From: Mucilaginibacter aquaedulcis
GTDB lineage: Bacteria > Bacteroidota > Bacteroidia > Sphingobacteriales > Sphingobacteriaceae
Reading direction: 5' to 3'
DNA: 64,000 nucleotides
Assembly: GCF_030409325.1 (NCBI RefSeq)
Contig: NZ_JAUFPR010000001.1
Span: 620,001-684,000, forward strand
Shown here: piece after piece, positions 26,160 to 38,004 of the stretch
Position numbering within the stretch: the first letter of the stretch is position 1
How the letters are laid out: each line of letters begins with the position of its first letter
The notes under the pieces: model-generated
The model's input: only the letters and a program-made list of their open reading frames with translations
Told to the model about the DNA's origin: nothing
Database searches by the model: none
Translations under genes and position numbers: made by a program

Positions 26160-26280
26160 TAAAGGATAGATCAGGTTAGAGAACCACGGCGGTCCGTTTT
26201 TTTTCATAAATTTAAAGCGTTTAATATTAACCGGTCATTAGTTTTGGAAGGCAATGACTGATTGCAGGATTTAAATACAT

Positions 26281-26314
26281 GCCCGGTTCCATTTCCCGAA
26301 CCGGGCTTTTTTTT
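26281..26314 (+). terminator. Terminator-like hairpin facing against the operon
   Basis: GCCCGGTTC (26281-26289) and GAACCGGGC (26298-26306) followed rightwards by eight T. It lies between the FecR and receptor genes, which run leftwards, so the T-run is on the wrong side for them. Confidence 0.6.
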
Positions 26315-26395
26315 CATAGATGTATGCAGGGTAAAGAGCTAAAATTTCATAAGTATCTATTGTGAAAACATAAAAGGGTAAATAAATGATGTGTT

Positions 26396-27370
26396 TTAAG
26401 GATGCAGCAGGTAAGTGTCGTTCTGTTTTTCCCAGCGCACTTCCATAACAGCGCAAAGCTTATTAAGGGTATGATCAAGTGGCGCTGTGGTTTCCAAACG
26501 GCCGTAGAAAGCTTTGGCCGATAACTCAGGCGACAGGCTTATACGAATGCCATACTGAACTTCAAGCTCATGACTAACATCCTGTAACGATGCACCTTTG
26601 AAATCAAAGATCCCCTTACGCTGATCAAGGAATTTTGAAGCGGCAGGATAAGCTTCTTTTACCAGCCTGCCTGTAGCTTTTTGGTAAACGGTTCGTTGGT
26701 TAGCAACCACCATCTCAGCTGTTTTGCTGTTTGCGGATGATACGCCAACCTTGCCGCTAACAACGGTAACTTCGATAGCGGCCGTACGCGGGTAGGCCTG
26801 TATATCAAAACTGGTTCCTAATACTACTGTTTTTACAGCGCCCGACTGGATTACAAAAGGATGATCGGTATCATGTACAACTTCAAAATAGGCTTCGCCT
26901 TCAATATTTACATGACGTTGCTTACCCCTGAATTTATCAGGATAACTAATTGTGCTTGAAGGGCTGAGCCAAACCTTTGAACCATCGGCCAGGGTTAGCT
27001 GCCGGTATTGCCTTGCTGTACTTGCAAACTGTATTTGTTTTACAGGATCAATGGTATTCAATATAGGCTCGCGGAAAATTAGGCCGAGGCCAATGGCCAG
27101 TATAACAACAGCGGCTGCGGCCAGGCTGCGCCATAGCGGGAATATTTTTGCGGTGCTGGCAGGCTGCTGCTCATCTATTTTCGCGTTAAGCTTACTTAAA
27201 ATGGAATTGCCCATCTCCTCCGTAGAGTTATAATGGCTATTGGTTATCAGAAGCTCCTCATCATTAAAATCAGCATACCACTCCTCAAACCTCAACTTTT
27301 CGTCGGGTGTAAGGGTACCTGCCAGCCATTTGTGGGCAAGTTCCTGGGGGTTAAAGCTTTTATTGTTCAT
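26396..27370 (-). CDS. FecR-family anti-sigma factor
   Basis: 324 residues. Cytoplasmic N-terminus binding the sigma factor, one membrane helix (about 84-104, LWRSLAAAAVVILAIGLGLIF), periplasmic FecR domain with LPDGSKVWLSPSSTISYP-like motif (TLADGSKVWL) and FRGKQRHVNIEGEAYFEV, then DUF4974 (about 245-324). It transmits the receptor state to the sigma factor. It sits between sigma and receptor genes, the standard order. Confidence 0.93.
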   Translation of the reverse strand: MNNKSFNPQELAHKWLAGTLTPDEKLRFEEWYADFNDEELLITNSHYNSTEEMGNSILSKLNAKIDEQQPASTAKIFPLWRSLAAAAVVILAIGLGLIFREPILNTIDPVKQIQFASTARQYRQLTLADGSKVWLSPSSTISYPDKFRGKQRHVNIEGEAYFEVVHDTDHPFVIQSGAVKTVVLGTSFDIQAYPRTAAIEVTVVSGKVGVSSANSKTAEMVVANQRTVYQKATGRLVKEAYPAASKFLDQRKGIFDFKGASLQDVSHELEVQYGIRISLSPELSAKAFYGRLETTAPLDHTLNKLCAVMEVRWEKQNDTYLLHP

Positions 27371-27447
27371 AGCGACTTTAGGCGTGTTTTGATACTATAG
27401 TCAACTAATGCACCCTTTACCCTTAGTGGTAAATGAAAAATTTTCAA

Positions 27448-28038
27448 TTATTTTTCAAGCAGGTATATCAGCAATGGAACAGATATATTTAATGTTTGGC
27501 GCAGCGTGCTCAGCGCCTTGGTCATGTGAGCCTCAACCGTTTTTTCGGCAATGTTCAATTCGGCAGCTATTTCGGCGTTGGTTTTCTGCTCTTCACGGCT
27601 CAGCAGGAAAACTATCCGGCATTTTTCGGGCAGGTTGTTGATGCTTTGCTCCAGTTGCCTGCGTAGCTCTTTTTCAGATAGCCATTGGCTGGTACTATCC
27701 ACTTCGCGCGGGGCGCTGATGGTTAGGTGATCAATATGCCGTCTTTTACGGTATTGTTTGTCAAGATGATTGATGATCCGGTACTTAACCGCTACTGACA
27801 AATAGGTATTAACAGAATGAGTAAGTTGCAGGGTCGACCGCCGTTGCCAAACGCTCAGAAACACTTCCTGCACTGCTTCTTCGGCCTCGTGTTCGTCATC
27901 CAAACGGTTCATGGCTACCGTGAAAAGTTTGTCCCAGTAGCGGTTATACAGCTCCGTAAACGCCAACCGGTCACCCTTTTGGATCAGTTCCAATAACTGG
28001 TGGTCGGTAGTTGTTATTTCTGGTTGGGGGCGCTCCAT
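27448..28038 (-). CDS. ECF RNA polymerase sigma factor
   Basis: 196 residues with sigma region 2 (about 28-95, FTELYNRYWDKLFTVAMNRLDDEHEAEEAVQEVFLSVWQRR) and region 4 (about 135-185, PEKCRIVFLLSREEQKTNAEIAAELNIAEKTVEAHMTKAL). It should drive the downstream FecR/TonB-receptor/DUF4249 operon on surface signal. Regulatory link is inferred from gene order. Confidence 0.94.
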   Translation of the reverse strand: MERPQPEITTTDHQLLELIQKGDRLAFTELYNRYWDKLFTVAMNRLDDEHEAEEAVQEVFLSVWQRRSTLQLTHSVNTYLSVAVKYRIINHLDKQYRKRRHIDHLTISAPREVDSTSQWLSEKELRRQLEQSINNLPEKCRIVFLLSREEQKTNAEIAAELNIAEKTVEAHMTKALSTLRQTLNISVPLLIYLLEK

Positions 28039-28349
28039 ATATTTGGTAAGACTATAAAAGGCCGTTTTCGTTACACGGCAGATTACAAGTTTACAAGAAA
28101 TCTAAGTTACACAAGTAAACGCATAAGCTTTATCCGTTATTTTACGTTGAGGCTATAATTAAAAATATTAAGTTTATTATCAAAATCGGCAAACACAGAA
28201 TATGCCGGTTGCTCCCTCCTGCAATTTTGGGCAAAGCCTTGTCATTTTTTTACCGATTATATTTTTTAAGGCAGGCAACCCAACATGGTTTTTGCAACGT
28301 ATTCAAAATACAAACCATTTATTATTAATCAATTAATTACCCCTCCACT
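28039..28349. other. Divergent intergenic region, no clear element
   Basis: 311 bases between the sigma gene and the secreted-repeat lipoprotein gene. AT-rich with GTATTCAAAATAC (28299-28311) as the only visible palindrome. No convincing promoter or gene. Confidence 0.3.
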
Positions 28350-29210
28350 ATGAAATTACGTAAAAATGTGCCCCTCGTTATGGCCGTCGTCGCGATCATG
28401 ATCGCCGGCTGGTCGTGTTCTAAAAAAAACAACAGTATGGATAATCCCAGTGTTCCGGGCAATGCCGTTAAGCTGGCAGCAAACCCAACCTTCGGGAATA
28501 TCATGACCGATGAAAAAGGAAAAACCCTTTACTTTTTTGCCATTGATGCAAACGGCGAATCGGGTTGCAGCGGTGGTTGCTTAACCGTATGGCCGGTTTT
28601 TTACCAGGCGAACTTAACGCTTGATGCTGGCCTCGACCAGAAAGATTTTGGCACCATAACCCGTGCCGATGGTGCAAAACAAAACACCTATAAAGGCTGG
28701 CCCTTATATTATTTTAAGGATGATGCCAACGCCGGCGATGTTAAAGGCGACAAGGTAGAAAACACCTGGTATGTGGCCAAGCCTGATTATACGGTAATGG
28801 TTGCCAATGCCCAGCTTTTGGGTGTAGATAATGTAAAATATAATCACCTGTATCAGCCCGGTACTGAGATAACCCAATACATTACCGACGATCGCGGACA
28901 AACGCTGTACTCATTCAGCAGGGATAAATCCAAAACCAACACTTTCACTGCTGCCAATTTTAGCAACAATACCGTTTGGCCGATTGACAGTGCAAAAACA
29001 ATTCAGAATGTGCCGTCAATTTTAGATAAGACTCAGTTTGAGGTGATCACTGTTTTCGGTAAACCGCAACTTACTTATAAAGGCTGGCCGTTATACTACT
29101 TTGGCCAGGATATGGGTGTACGCGGCAGTAACAAAGGCATAGCATTCCCAAGACCAGGCGGCATTTGGCAGTATGATAATGCCTCATCGGTGGCAGCACC
29201 AACTAATTAA
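28350..29210 (+). CDS. Secreted lipoprotein with COG4315-type repeats
   Basis: 286 residues, lipobox at IAGWSCSKK. Two copies of the Lipoprotein_15 (COG4315) repeat: LTDEKGKTLYFFAID...GCLTVWP...KNTYKGWPLYYFKDD (about 50-130) and ITDDRGQTLYSFSRD...YKGWPLYYFGQD (about 175-255). Function unknown in the family. A hairpin downstream shared with the galactosidase gene ends it. Confidence 0.88.
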   Translation: MKLRKNVPLVMAVVAIMIAGWSCSKKNNSMDNPSVPGNAVKLAANPTFGNIMTDEKGKTLYFFAIDANGESGCSGGCLTVWPVFYQANLTLDAGLDQKDFGTITRADGAKQNTYKGWPLYYFKDDANAGDVKGDKVENTWYVAKPDYTVMVANAQLLGVDNVKYNHLYQPGTEITQYITDDRGQTLYSFSRDKSKTNTFTAANFSNNTVWPIDSAKTIQNVPSILDKTQFEVITVFGKPQLTYKGWPLYYFGQDMGVRGSNKGIAFPRPGGIWQYDNASSVAAPTN

Positions 29211-29227
29211 AAACCTTCATAACAAAA

Positions 29228-29265
29228 AAACGGGCAGGGAATTGTAAATTCTCCTGCCCGTTTTT
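29228..29265. terminator. Bidirectional terminator
   Basis: AAACGGGCAGG (29228-29238) and CCTGCCCGTTT (29253-29263), with A-run before and T-run after, between convergent genes. Confidence 0.85.
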
Positions 29266-29285
29266 ATTTCAGATTAAATGTAAGC

Positions 29286-32471
<3,186 letters not shown>

Positions 32472-32567
32472 CTATGCAGGCAACGGCGCTATATGTAATA
32501 ATTGGTTTACTCGATTTAGCAGGGCTAATATATAATGTATAATTAACATTTAAAACGAATGGTTGAA

Positions 32568-32607
32568 AAAAACAAAGCCAACTATCAGTATATCCAGCTT
32601 TGTTTTT
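32568..32607. terminator. Bidirectional-type terminator hairpin
   Basis: AAAAACAAAGC (32568-32578) pairs with GCTTTGTTTTT (32597-32607). It ends the SGNH hydrolase transcript running leftwards. Confidence 0.8.
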
Positions 32608-32631
32608 CAGTAAGCTCCAAATCTCAATAGG

Positions 32632-33378
32632 CTATTTCAGCGCCTTACTGATGGCTTGTTCTGTAACACCCGCCATAACCTTATAGCCCGCTACGTTAGG
32701 GTGTACGCCATCTGTGGTTAATTCGGCTTTTTGCCCGTTCCGTTCATCGGCAAAAGGAGTAAAATAATCAAGTAATATGAGATTATTTTCGGCAGCGTAA
32801 GCTTTTATGAGTTTATTGAGCGCCATGATCTTTGGGGCGGGTTCAATCCCCTTGCGCCAGGGGTAATCAAACACGGGCAGATAGGCGCATAATATCACCT
32901 TTATCTGGTGCAATTTTGCCAGCTCTACCATCGATTTGATATTATCCATAATACGCTCGTTGGTAACATGGCCTGTGTTTCCTGAAATATCATTACTGCC
33001 TGCCAGTATAATAACCGCTTTAGGTTTCAGATCGATAACATCCTGCCTGAAACGGATGAGCAGTTGCGGAGAAATCTGTCCGCTGATACCTCGGTCAAGA
33101 TACGGGCGGCCATTAAAAAATTCGGGCACTTTTGCTTTCCAAAATTCAAAAATGGAGCTGCCTAAAAAAACAACCCTTTTCTCGCCGGGCTTGGGATCAC
33201 CAAGAGCTTTGTTTTCATTAGCATAATGTGATAGCGCTGCCCAGTCGTCTTTGAAATCTTCCTTTACCACAGTCGAAGCCTGTTTGTTATTTAACGAATC
33301 GGCATTGTTTTGTTGGGCATAGGAGCTGATGTTAAAAAGCAATCCCAGTGCTATGAGTAGGGTTATTTTTTGGTTCAT
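32632..33378 (-). CDS. Secreted SGNH/GDSL hydrolase
   Basis: 248 residues with a signal peptide (ISSYAQ). Block I reads VVFLGSSIFEFW (the nucleophile Ser in GSS instead of the usual GDS), block III is AGSNDI and block V is TTDGVHPN with Asp and His. Family members deacetylate or hydrolyse sugar esters. It lies upstream of the galactosidase gene on the same strand, separated by the hairpin at 32568. Confidence 0.9.
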   Translation of the reverse strand: MNQKITLLIALGLLFNISSYAQQNNADSLNNKQASTVVKEDFKDDWAALSHYANENKALGDPKPGEKRVVFLGSSIFEFWKAKVPEFFNGRPYLDRGISGQISPQLLIRFRQDVIDLKPKAVIILAGSNDISGNTGHVTNERIMDNIKSMVELAKLHQIKVILCAYLPVFDYPWRKGIEPAPKIMALNKLIKAYAAENNLILLDYFTPFADERNGQKAELTTDGVHPNVAGYKVMAGVTEQAISKALK

Positions 33379-33522
33379 ATATTTATCATACTGATGTTCT
33401 CTTTCCTCAAAATACCCGCAATCAATTGTTTTAAAGTTAACATTTGCTTTACAGGTAAGGGCTTAATTTGTAAATCTATATATAAACGAAACTATATATA
33501 ATATTTATAAACCCAATGCTCT

Positions 33523-34821
33523 ATGAAAAAAACCTTATTAACCCTGTTTGCATTTACCGCTGTTACATTAAGCGCGTGTAAAAAAGATCATCCCATAATC
33601 ACTCCCCCAACTACCACTTATCCTGATATGGCCGAAGCTGCAGACCCTGCCATTTTAATGACCACTGCCGATGGCGTAAAAGCTTATAACGGCGGTTTTG
33701 GCTCGGCGGTGGCTGCAGATCCTAAAGATCCTAACGTTTTTTATTTACTTACAGACAGGGGCCCGAACGCAGCCGGCTCAGTTACCGACGCCATTGTTTT
33801 TGGCAAAGCCGACTTTACACCAGAAATAGGCAAATTCAGGCTGAAAGATGGCAAACTGGTATTGGAACAGACCATTGAACTAAAAAATACCAACGGTGTT
33901 AAACTAACCGGCTTGCCGAACCCGGCGGGTCAGGGTGCTACCGGAGAGATTGCTGATGACCTGACAGGTAAAATACTTTCTCCTGACCCTGATGGTATCG
34001 ACTCTGAGGGTATGGTTTTAGCTGCAGATGGCTCATTCTGGATCAGCGATGAGTACGGCCCGCATATTGTACATTTTGATGCTACCGGCCGTACCATTGA
34101 GCGAATTAACCCATTTGGTACAGGTACCGGTGGGCGTAAATTACCTTTAGTGTTTGCAAAACGCAAACCTAACCGTGGTATGGAGGGGCTTGCCATTACT
34201 CCTGATGGCAAAACGCTGGTGGGCATGATGCAATCGCCTATGTTTAACCCTTCCAAGTCAGCAGTAAGCAATTCTGTTGTGTTACGTATTTTAACCTTTG
34301 ATATAGCATCTGGCGCTACCAAACAGTATGCTTATTTGATGGATAATGTTACACTTACCGGTGTAAGCGATATTGTTGCCGTTAATGCTACTACCTTCTT
34401 AACCGTTGAGCGCGATGGCCTGTATGGCGGTGATGCTACCAACCCTGCCACATTTAAAAAGGTATTTAAAATAAGCCTTGATGGCGCTACAGATATTTCT
34501 GACCCTGCAAACGGCGCTAACGGAAAGCTTTTTGACGGTAAAACTGTTGAGGAACTGAACAACCAGGCCGGGCTGCAGGCCGCAGGTATTACTCCGGTTT
34601 CAAAAACTGTTGTTTTAGATCTTTTAAAAGACCTGCCAACCGTTTACCCGCATGACAAGGCCGAAGGGCTGGCCATATTACCGGGCAATATATTGGTTAT
34701 ATCCAATGATGATGATTTTGGAATATTGGATAATGGCAAAGGCGGCTTTGCAGCCAAAATATTACCGGCCACAAAATCTGTGGATCATAACAGGTTGTAC
34801 TTCAAAAAAATTAACTTATAA
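33523..34821 (+). CDS. Phytase-like esterase domain lipoprotein
   Basis: 432 residues, lipobox LSACKKD. Beta-propeller phytase-like domain with FGSAVAADPKDPNVFYLLTDRGPN, DSEGMVLAADGSFWISDEYGPHIVHFD and NRGMEGLAITPDGKTLVGMMQSP. Likely a surface or periplasmic esterase or phytase-like enzyme (PF13449 pattern). No conserved metal ligand set can be assigned by eye. Confidence 0.88.
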   Translation: MKKTLLTLFAFTAVTLSACKKDHPIITPPTTTYPDMAEAADPAILMTTADGVKAYNGGFGSAVAADPKDPNVFYLLTDRGPNAAGSVTDAIVFGKADFTPEIGKFRLKDGKLVLEQTIELKNTNGVKLTGLPNPAGQGATGEIADDLTGKILSPDPDGIDSEGMVLAADGSFWISDEYGPHIVHFDATGRTIERINPFGTGTGGRKLPLVFAKRKPNRGMEGLAITPDGKTLVGMMQSPMFNPSKSAVSNSVVLRILTFDIASGATKQYAYLMDNVTLTGVSDIVAVNATTFLTVERDGLYGGDATNPATFKKVFKISLDGATDISDPANGANGKLFDGKTVEELNNQAGLQAAGITPVSKTVVLDLLKDLPTVYPHDKAEGLAILPGNILVISNDDDFGILDNGKGGFAAKILPATKSVDHNRLYFKKINL

Positions 34822-35333
34822 TCATATTATTTAAATTCATAAATAAAAATACCGTGTTTTAACGGGTTGCCCAAACCAATAACTCTTATTAATTTGCCAA
34901 AAAATTCATAATAATAAATGTCGTCGTAACTACCTTCATGGCATTTCTTATTTGAAGTTTGAGTGTAAGCTCAATCAAAAATATTAAGGGTTTAATTAAA
35001 TACCCGAGCATGTAACCTTGAGAAACAAGCAAAAAATTGAGCATGTAGTTGGTGATATGCTCAGTAGATGGTCCTGACCGGCCTCATTATAGCATTACTC
35101 CTTAACAGGGTAATGCTTTTTTATTTCGGCAAATTTTCGGCTATAGTGTCAGCCTACTGTTTTAGTGCTAAAAAAACAGCACTAATTTTCCGGATATGTC
35201 GTAAATTAGGATTTAGTTAAAACCATCGCTTTCAACACTTTAATTTATCACATATTCTAAATCGCCGCCTGCTAACCTTTTTTTATTTTCCGGCGAGGTT
35301 ACATTCCTTAAATTTGTTTAAAACTAAACCCCT
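34822..35333. other. 512-base intergenic region with several hairpins
   Basis: Contains TTGAG/CTCAA (about 34970-34983), TGAGCAT/ATGCTCA (35038-35062), a repeated GAGCATGTA and a strong terminator AGCATTAC/GTAATGCT with T6 (35091-35122), 270 bases past the preceding gene. No gene is seen. A structured RNA is possible. Confidence 0.35.
35091..35122 (+). terminator. Terminator hairpin
   Basis: AGCATTAC (35091-35098) pairs with GTAATGCT (35110-35117), then TTTTTT; either the late end of the phytase-like transcript or the end of a small RNA. Confidence 0.7.
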
Positions 35334-37916
35334 ATGCTAAAAAAAATACTTTTAACCTCTCTGTCGGCTGCTGCAGTTATGCAGGTGCAGGCCCAAAAGA
35401 TTGAGCCATCGGCCTGGCAAAAATTCCCGGATAGTACTACGGTAAAAGTTCATGCATCATATGATAATGTTACTGGTATACACCGCTGGCTATTTGGCGA
35501 AAACTACCGTAAAGAATGGGCTATGCCTGTAAAGCTGCCCGTACTTAAACTATCGCAGATAAACGGCGGCCTTTCTCCAATTAAAGAAGGCGGCGGCATG
35601 GAGTCAAAATCATTGCGCCTGGAAGATAAGAGCGGCAGGGAGTGGGTATTGCGCAGCGTGGAGAAGATACCAGACAAGTTACTGCCCGACAACCTCCAGG
35701 GCACTTTTGCCGTTGATTGGGTTGGCGACGAATTTAGCGGCCAACACCCCTACTCGGCGCTGATCGTACCTCCGCTGGCTCAGGCCGCACGTGTACCGCA
35801 TGCCAACCCTGTAATTGGGGTGGTTGTGGCCGATCCGGCGCTTGGCCAGTACAGTAAAACGTTTGTAGGTACCGTTTGCCTACTGGAAGAACGTGAACCT
35901 ACGGGCGAATCGGACAATACGCTCAAAATGGAGCGCGAACTGGTAAAAACCTATGATAATCGCCTTGATGGAGAAACATTTTTACGTGCACGCCTGCTCG
36001 ATCTGCTCATTGGCGACTGGGATCGTCATGAAGATCAGTGGCGTTGGGCTACTACTAAAAATGAAGAGGGAAAAGGAAAAACATATACCAGCGTTCCGCG
36101 CGACCGTGACCAGGTTTTTCACCTTACCGAAGGTATTTTCCCATCCATAGCAGCTGTATCATGGATAGACCCCTTACTTGACGATTTTGATGGGGAGATA
36201 CCACGTATAAAATACTCGTTATTCAAAACCCGCTTTGCAGGAGCTTTCCCCGATGCGCATATGAGTTACGAAGAGTACATGAAAGTGGTGAACGAGTTTG
36301 TAAAGGCCGAAACTGATGAGGTATTGGAAGCCGGTCTTAAACGCCTGCCTATTGAAAACTACAAATTCAGGCACGATGAATTGTTTGCCAAACTCAAAAA
36401 ACGCAGGGATAATATTCCTGCTGCCATGAGTCAGTATTATAAATTTGTTTACCGCATAGTTGATATACGCACTACTGATAAAGATGAACAGGTAACCATT
36501 AGCGATGCTCCTAACAAAGCCATGCGCATTACTGTCAATAAACTGGGTAAATCCGGACAGGAAAAGGGTGTCTTTATGGATATGACCTACAACCCTGACA
36601 TTACTAAAGAAGTGAGACTGTATGTTTCGGGTGGTGATGATCAGGTCACCGTAAATACGGCCAACACTCCTATTAAACTAAGAGTGGTTGATAGTATTGG
36701 CAATAAAACCTTTGACATTAAACAAGCAGCCAAAACAGTAAAGGTTTACGGTCCCGAAACAGGTGCTAAATTTACCGGTGACGAAGGCCGCGTAAGCAAA
36801 CATTTTTCAAACGACACGGCTAACGTAAGATTTTTACCTACCAACCTTTACAACGTTTGGATGCCGCTGGCAACTGCGGCCATTAACAAAGACGACGGCT
36901 TTTTACTGGGTGTAGGTTTTAAATATACCGGTCATGACGGTTTCAGAAAACTGCCCTACTCTACCGTACAGCAGGTAATGATCACTCACTCTTTTGCTAC
37001 AGACGCGTTCCGTATCAAATATAATGGCGAGTGGATTGATGCCATTGGCAAGGCAGATTTTACCCTGCAGGCTTATGCACAGGCACCGGACAATACCGTA
37101 AATTTCTTCGGCCGTGGTAACGAATCGGTGCTTGATAAAAGCATCAAGAACTACCGTAGGTTTTACCGTACCCGTTATGATATTTATCAGCTTGACCCCG
37201 CCTTAAGGTGGACATTAGGCAAGGGAACTACCATCAGCGCAGGTCCGTCATTCCAGTTTTACCGCCTTAACCCCAATGATAACGACGGGCGCTTTATCCA
37301 AAAAACAGCTTTGATCAACAGCTATGACAGCTTAACAACTGATAAAAATAAATCGCACTTAGGCGCCCTGATCAACTTTGAAAGTGATCATAAAGACAAC
37401 GCTATATTGCCAAAAAGCGGTTACTATCTATTGATAAAGCTACAGGGTTATGGGGGCCTTAACAGCTATTCGAGGTCTTACGGGCAGCTGAGGTCTGAAT
37501 TTACTTATTACCAAAAGTTAACTTCAAGCGGCTCTATCGTACTTTCTGACCGTGTTGGCGGCGGTGTGAGTGTGGGTAGCCCGGCATTTTATCAATCCAT
37601 GTTTTTGGGCGGACAGGGCAATTTGTTAGGTTATCTGCAAAACCGTTTCGCGGGCCAGCACATGGTGTATAATAACCTGCAGGCGCGTGTCAAACTGGCC
37701 GATATTGCCAGCTATATACTTCCGGGTCAGTTTGGTTTAATGGGCTTTTATGATGCAGGCCGCGTTTGGATCAAAGGCGAACATTCTGATAAATGGCACA
37801 CCGGTACCGGCGGCGGTATTTTCTTTGCACCCGCAAGCTTAACTGTATTACAGATCATGGCCGGCCACTCTCAGGATGGCTGGTATCCATACATTGGTCT
37901 TAACTTCAGAATATAA
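35334..37916 (+). CDS. Large BamA/TamA-type outer membrane protein with kinase-like N-terminal domain
   Basis: 860 residues, signal peptide ending VQAQ. The C-terminal half (about 500-860) is an Omp85 surface-antigen barrel, with GGQGNLLGYLQNRFAG as the substrate-loop equivalent and GLNFRI at the end. The N-terminal domain (about 60-400) has features of an atypical HipA/FAM20-like kinase: a Gly-rich segment GGGMESKSLRLED (86-98) with WVLRSV after it, LLIGDWDRHEDQWRW (224-238) like the catalytic NxDRH...N loop, and PRDRDQVF (255-262) like the metal-binding Asp. Its activity is inferred only. It stands alone with its own downstream terminator. Confidence 0.75.
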   Translation: MLKKILLTSLSAAAVMQVQAQKIEPSAWQKFPDSTTVKVHASYDNVTGIHRWLFGENYRKEWAMPVKLPVLKLSQINGGLSPIKEGGGMESKSLRLEDKSGREWVLRSVEKIPDKLLPDNLQGTFAVDWVGDEFSGQHPYSALIVPPLAQAARVPHANPVIGVVVADPALGQYSKTFVGTVCLLEEREPTGESDNTLKMERELVKTYDNRLDGETFLRARLLDLLIGDWDRHEDQWRWATTKNEEGKGKTYTSVPRDRDQVFHLTEGIFPSIAAVSWIDPLLDDFDGEIPRIKYSLFKTRFAGAFPDAHMSYEEYMKVVNEFVKAETDEVLEAGLKRLPIENYKFRHDELFAKLKKRRDNIPAAMSQYYKFVYRIVDIRTTDKDEQVTISDAPNKAMRITVNKLGKSGQEKGVFMDMTYNPDITKEVRLYVSGGDDQVTVNTANTPIKLRVVDSIGNKTFDIKQAAKTVKVYGPETGAKFTGDEGRVSKHFSNDTANVRFLPTNLYNVWMPLATAAINKDDGFLLGVGFKYTGHDGFRKLPYSTVQQVMITHSFATDAFRIKYNGEWIDAIGKADFTLQAYAQAPDNTVNFFGRGNESVLDKSIKNYRRFYRTRYDIYQLDPALRWTLGKGTTISAGPSFQFYRLNPNDNDGRFIQKTALINSYDSLTTDKNKSHLGALINFESDHKDNAILPKSGYYLLIKLQGYGGLNSYSRSYGQLRSEFTYYQKLTSSGSIVLSDRVGGGVSVGSPAFYQSMFLGGQGNLLGYLQNRFAGQHMVYNNLQARVKLADIASYILPGQFGLMGFYDAGRVWIKGEHSDKWHTGTGGGIFFAPASLTVLQIMAGHSQDGWYPYIGLNFRI

Positions 37917-37939
37917 ATCCCCAAATTAACAATTAAAAC

Positions 37940-37975
37940 AAGCCCTTTGGTAAATTATCAAAGGGCTTTGTTTTT
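37940..37975. terminator. Terminator between convergent genes
   Basis: AAGCCCTTTG (37940-37949) pairs with CAAAGGGCTT (37959-37968), then a T-run. Confidence 0.85.
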
Positions 37976-38004
37976 AAGTACGATTTGAAATACCGCAATA
38001 TGAT

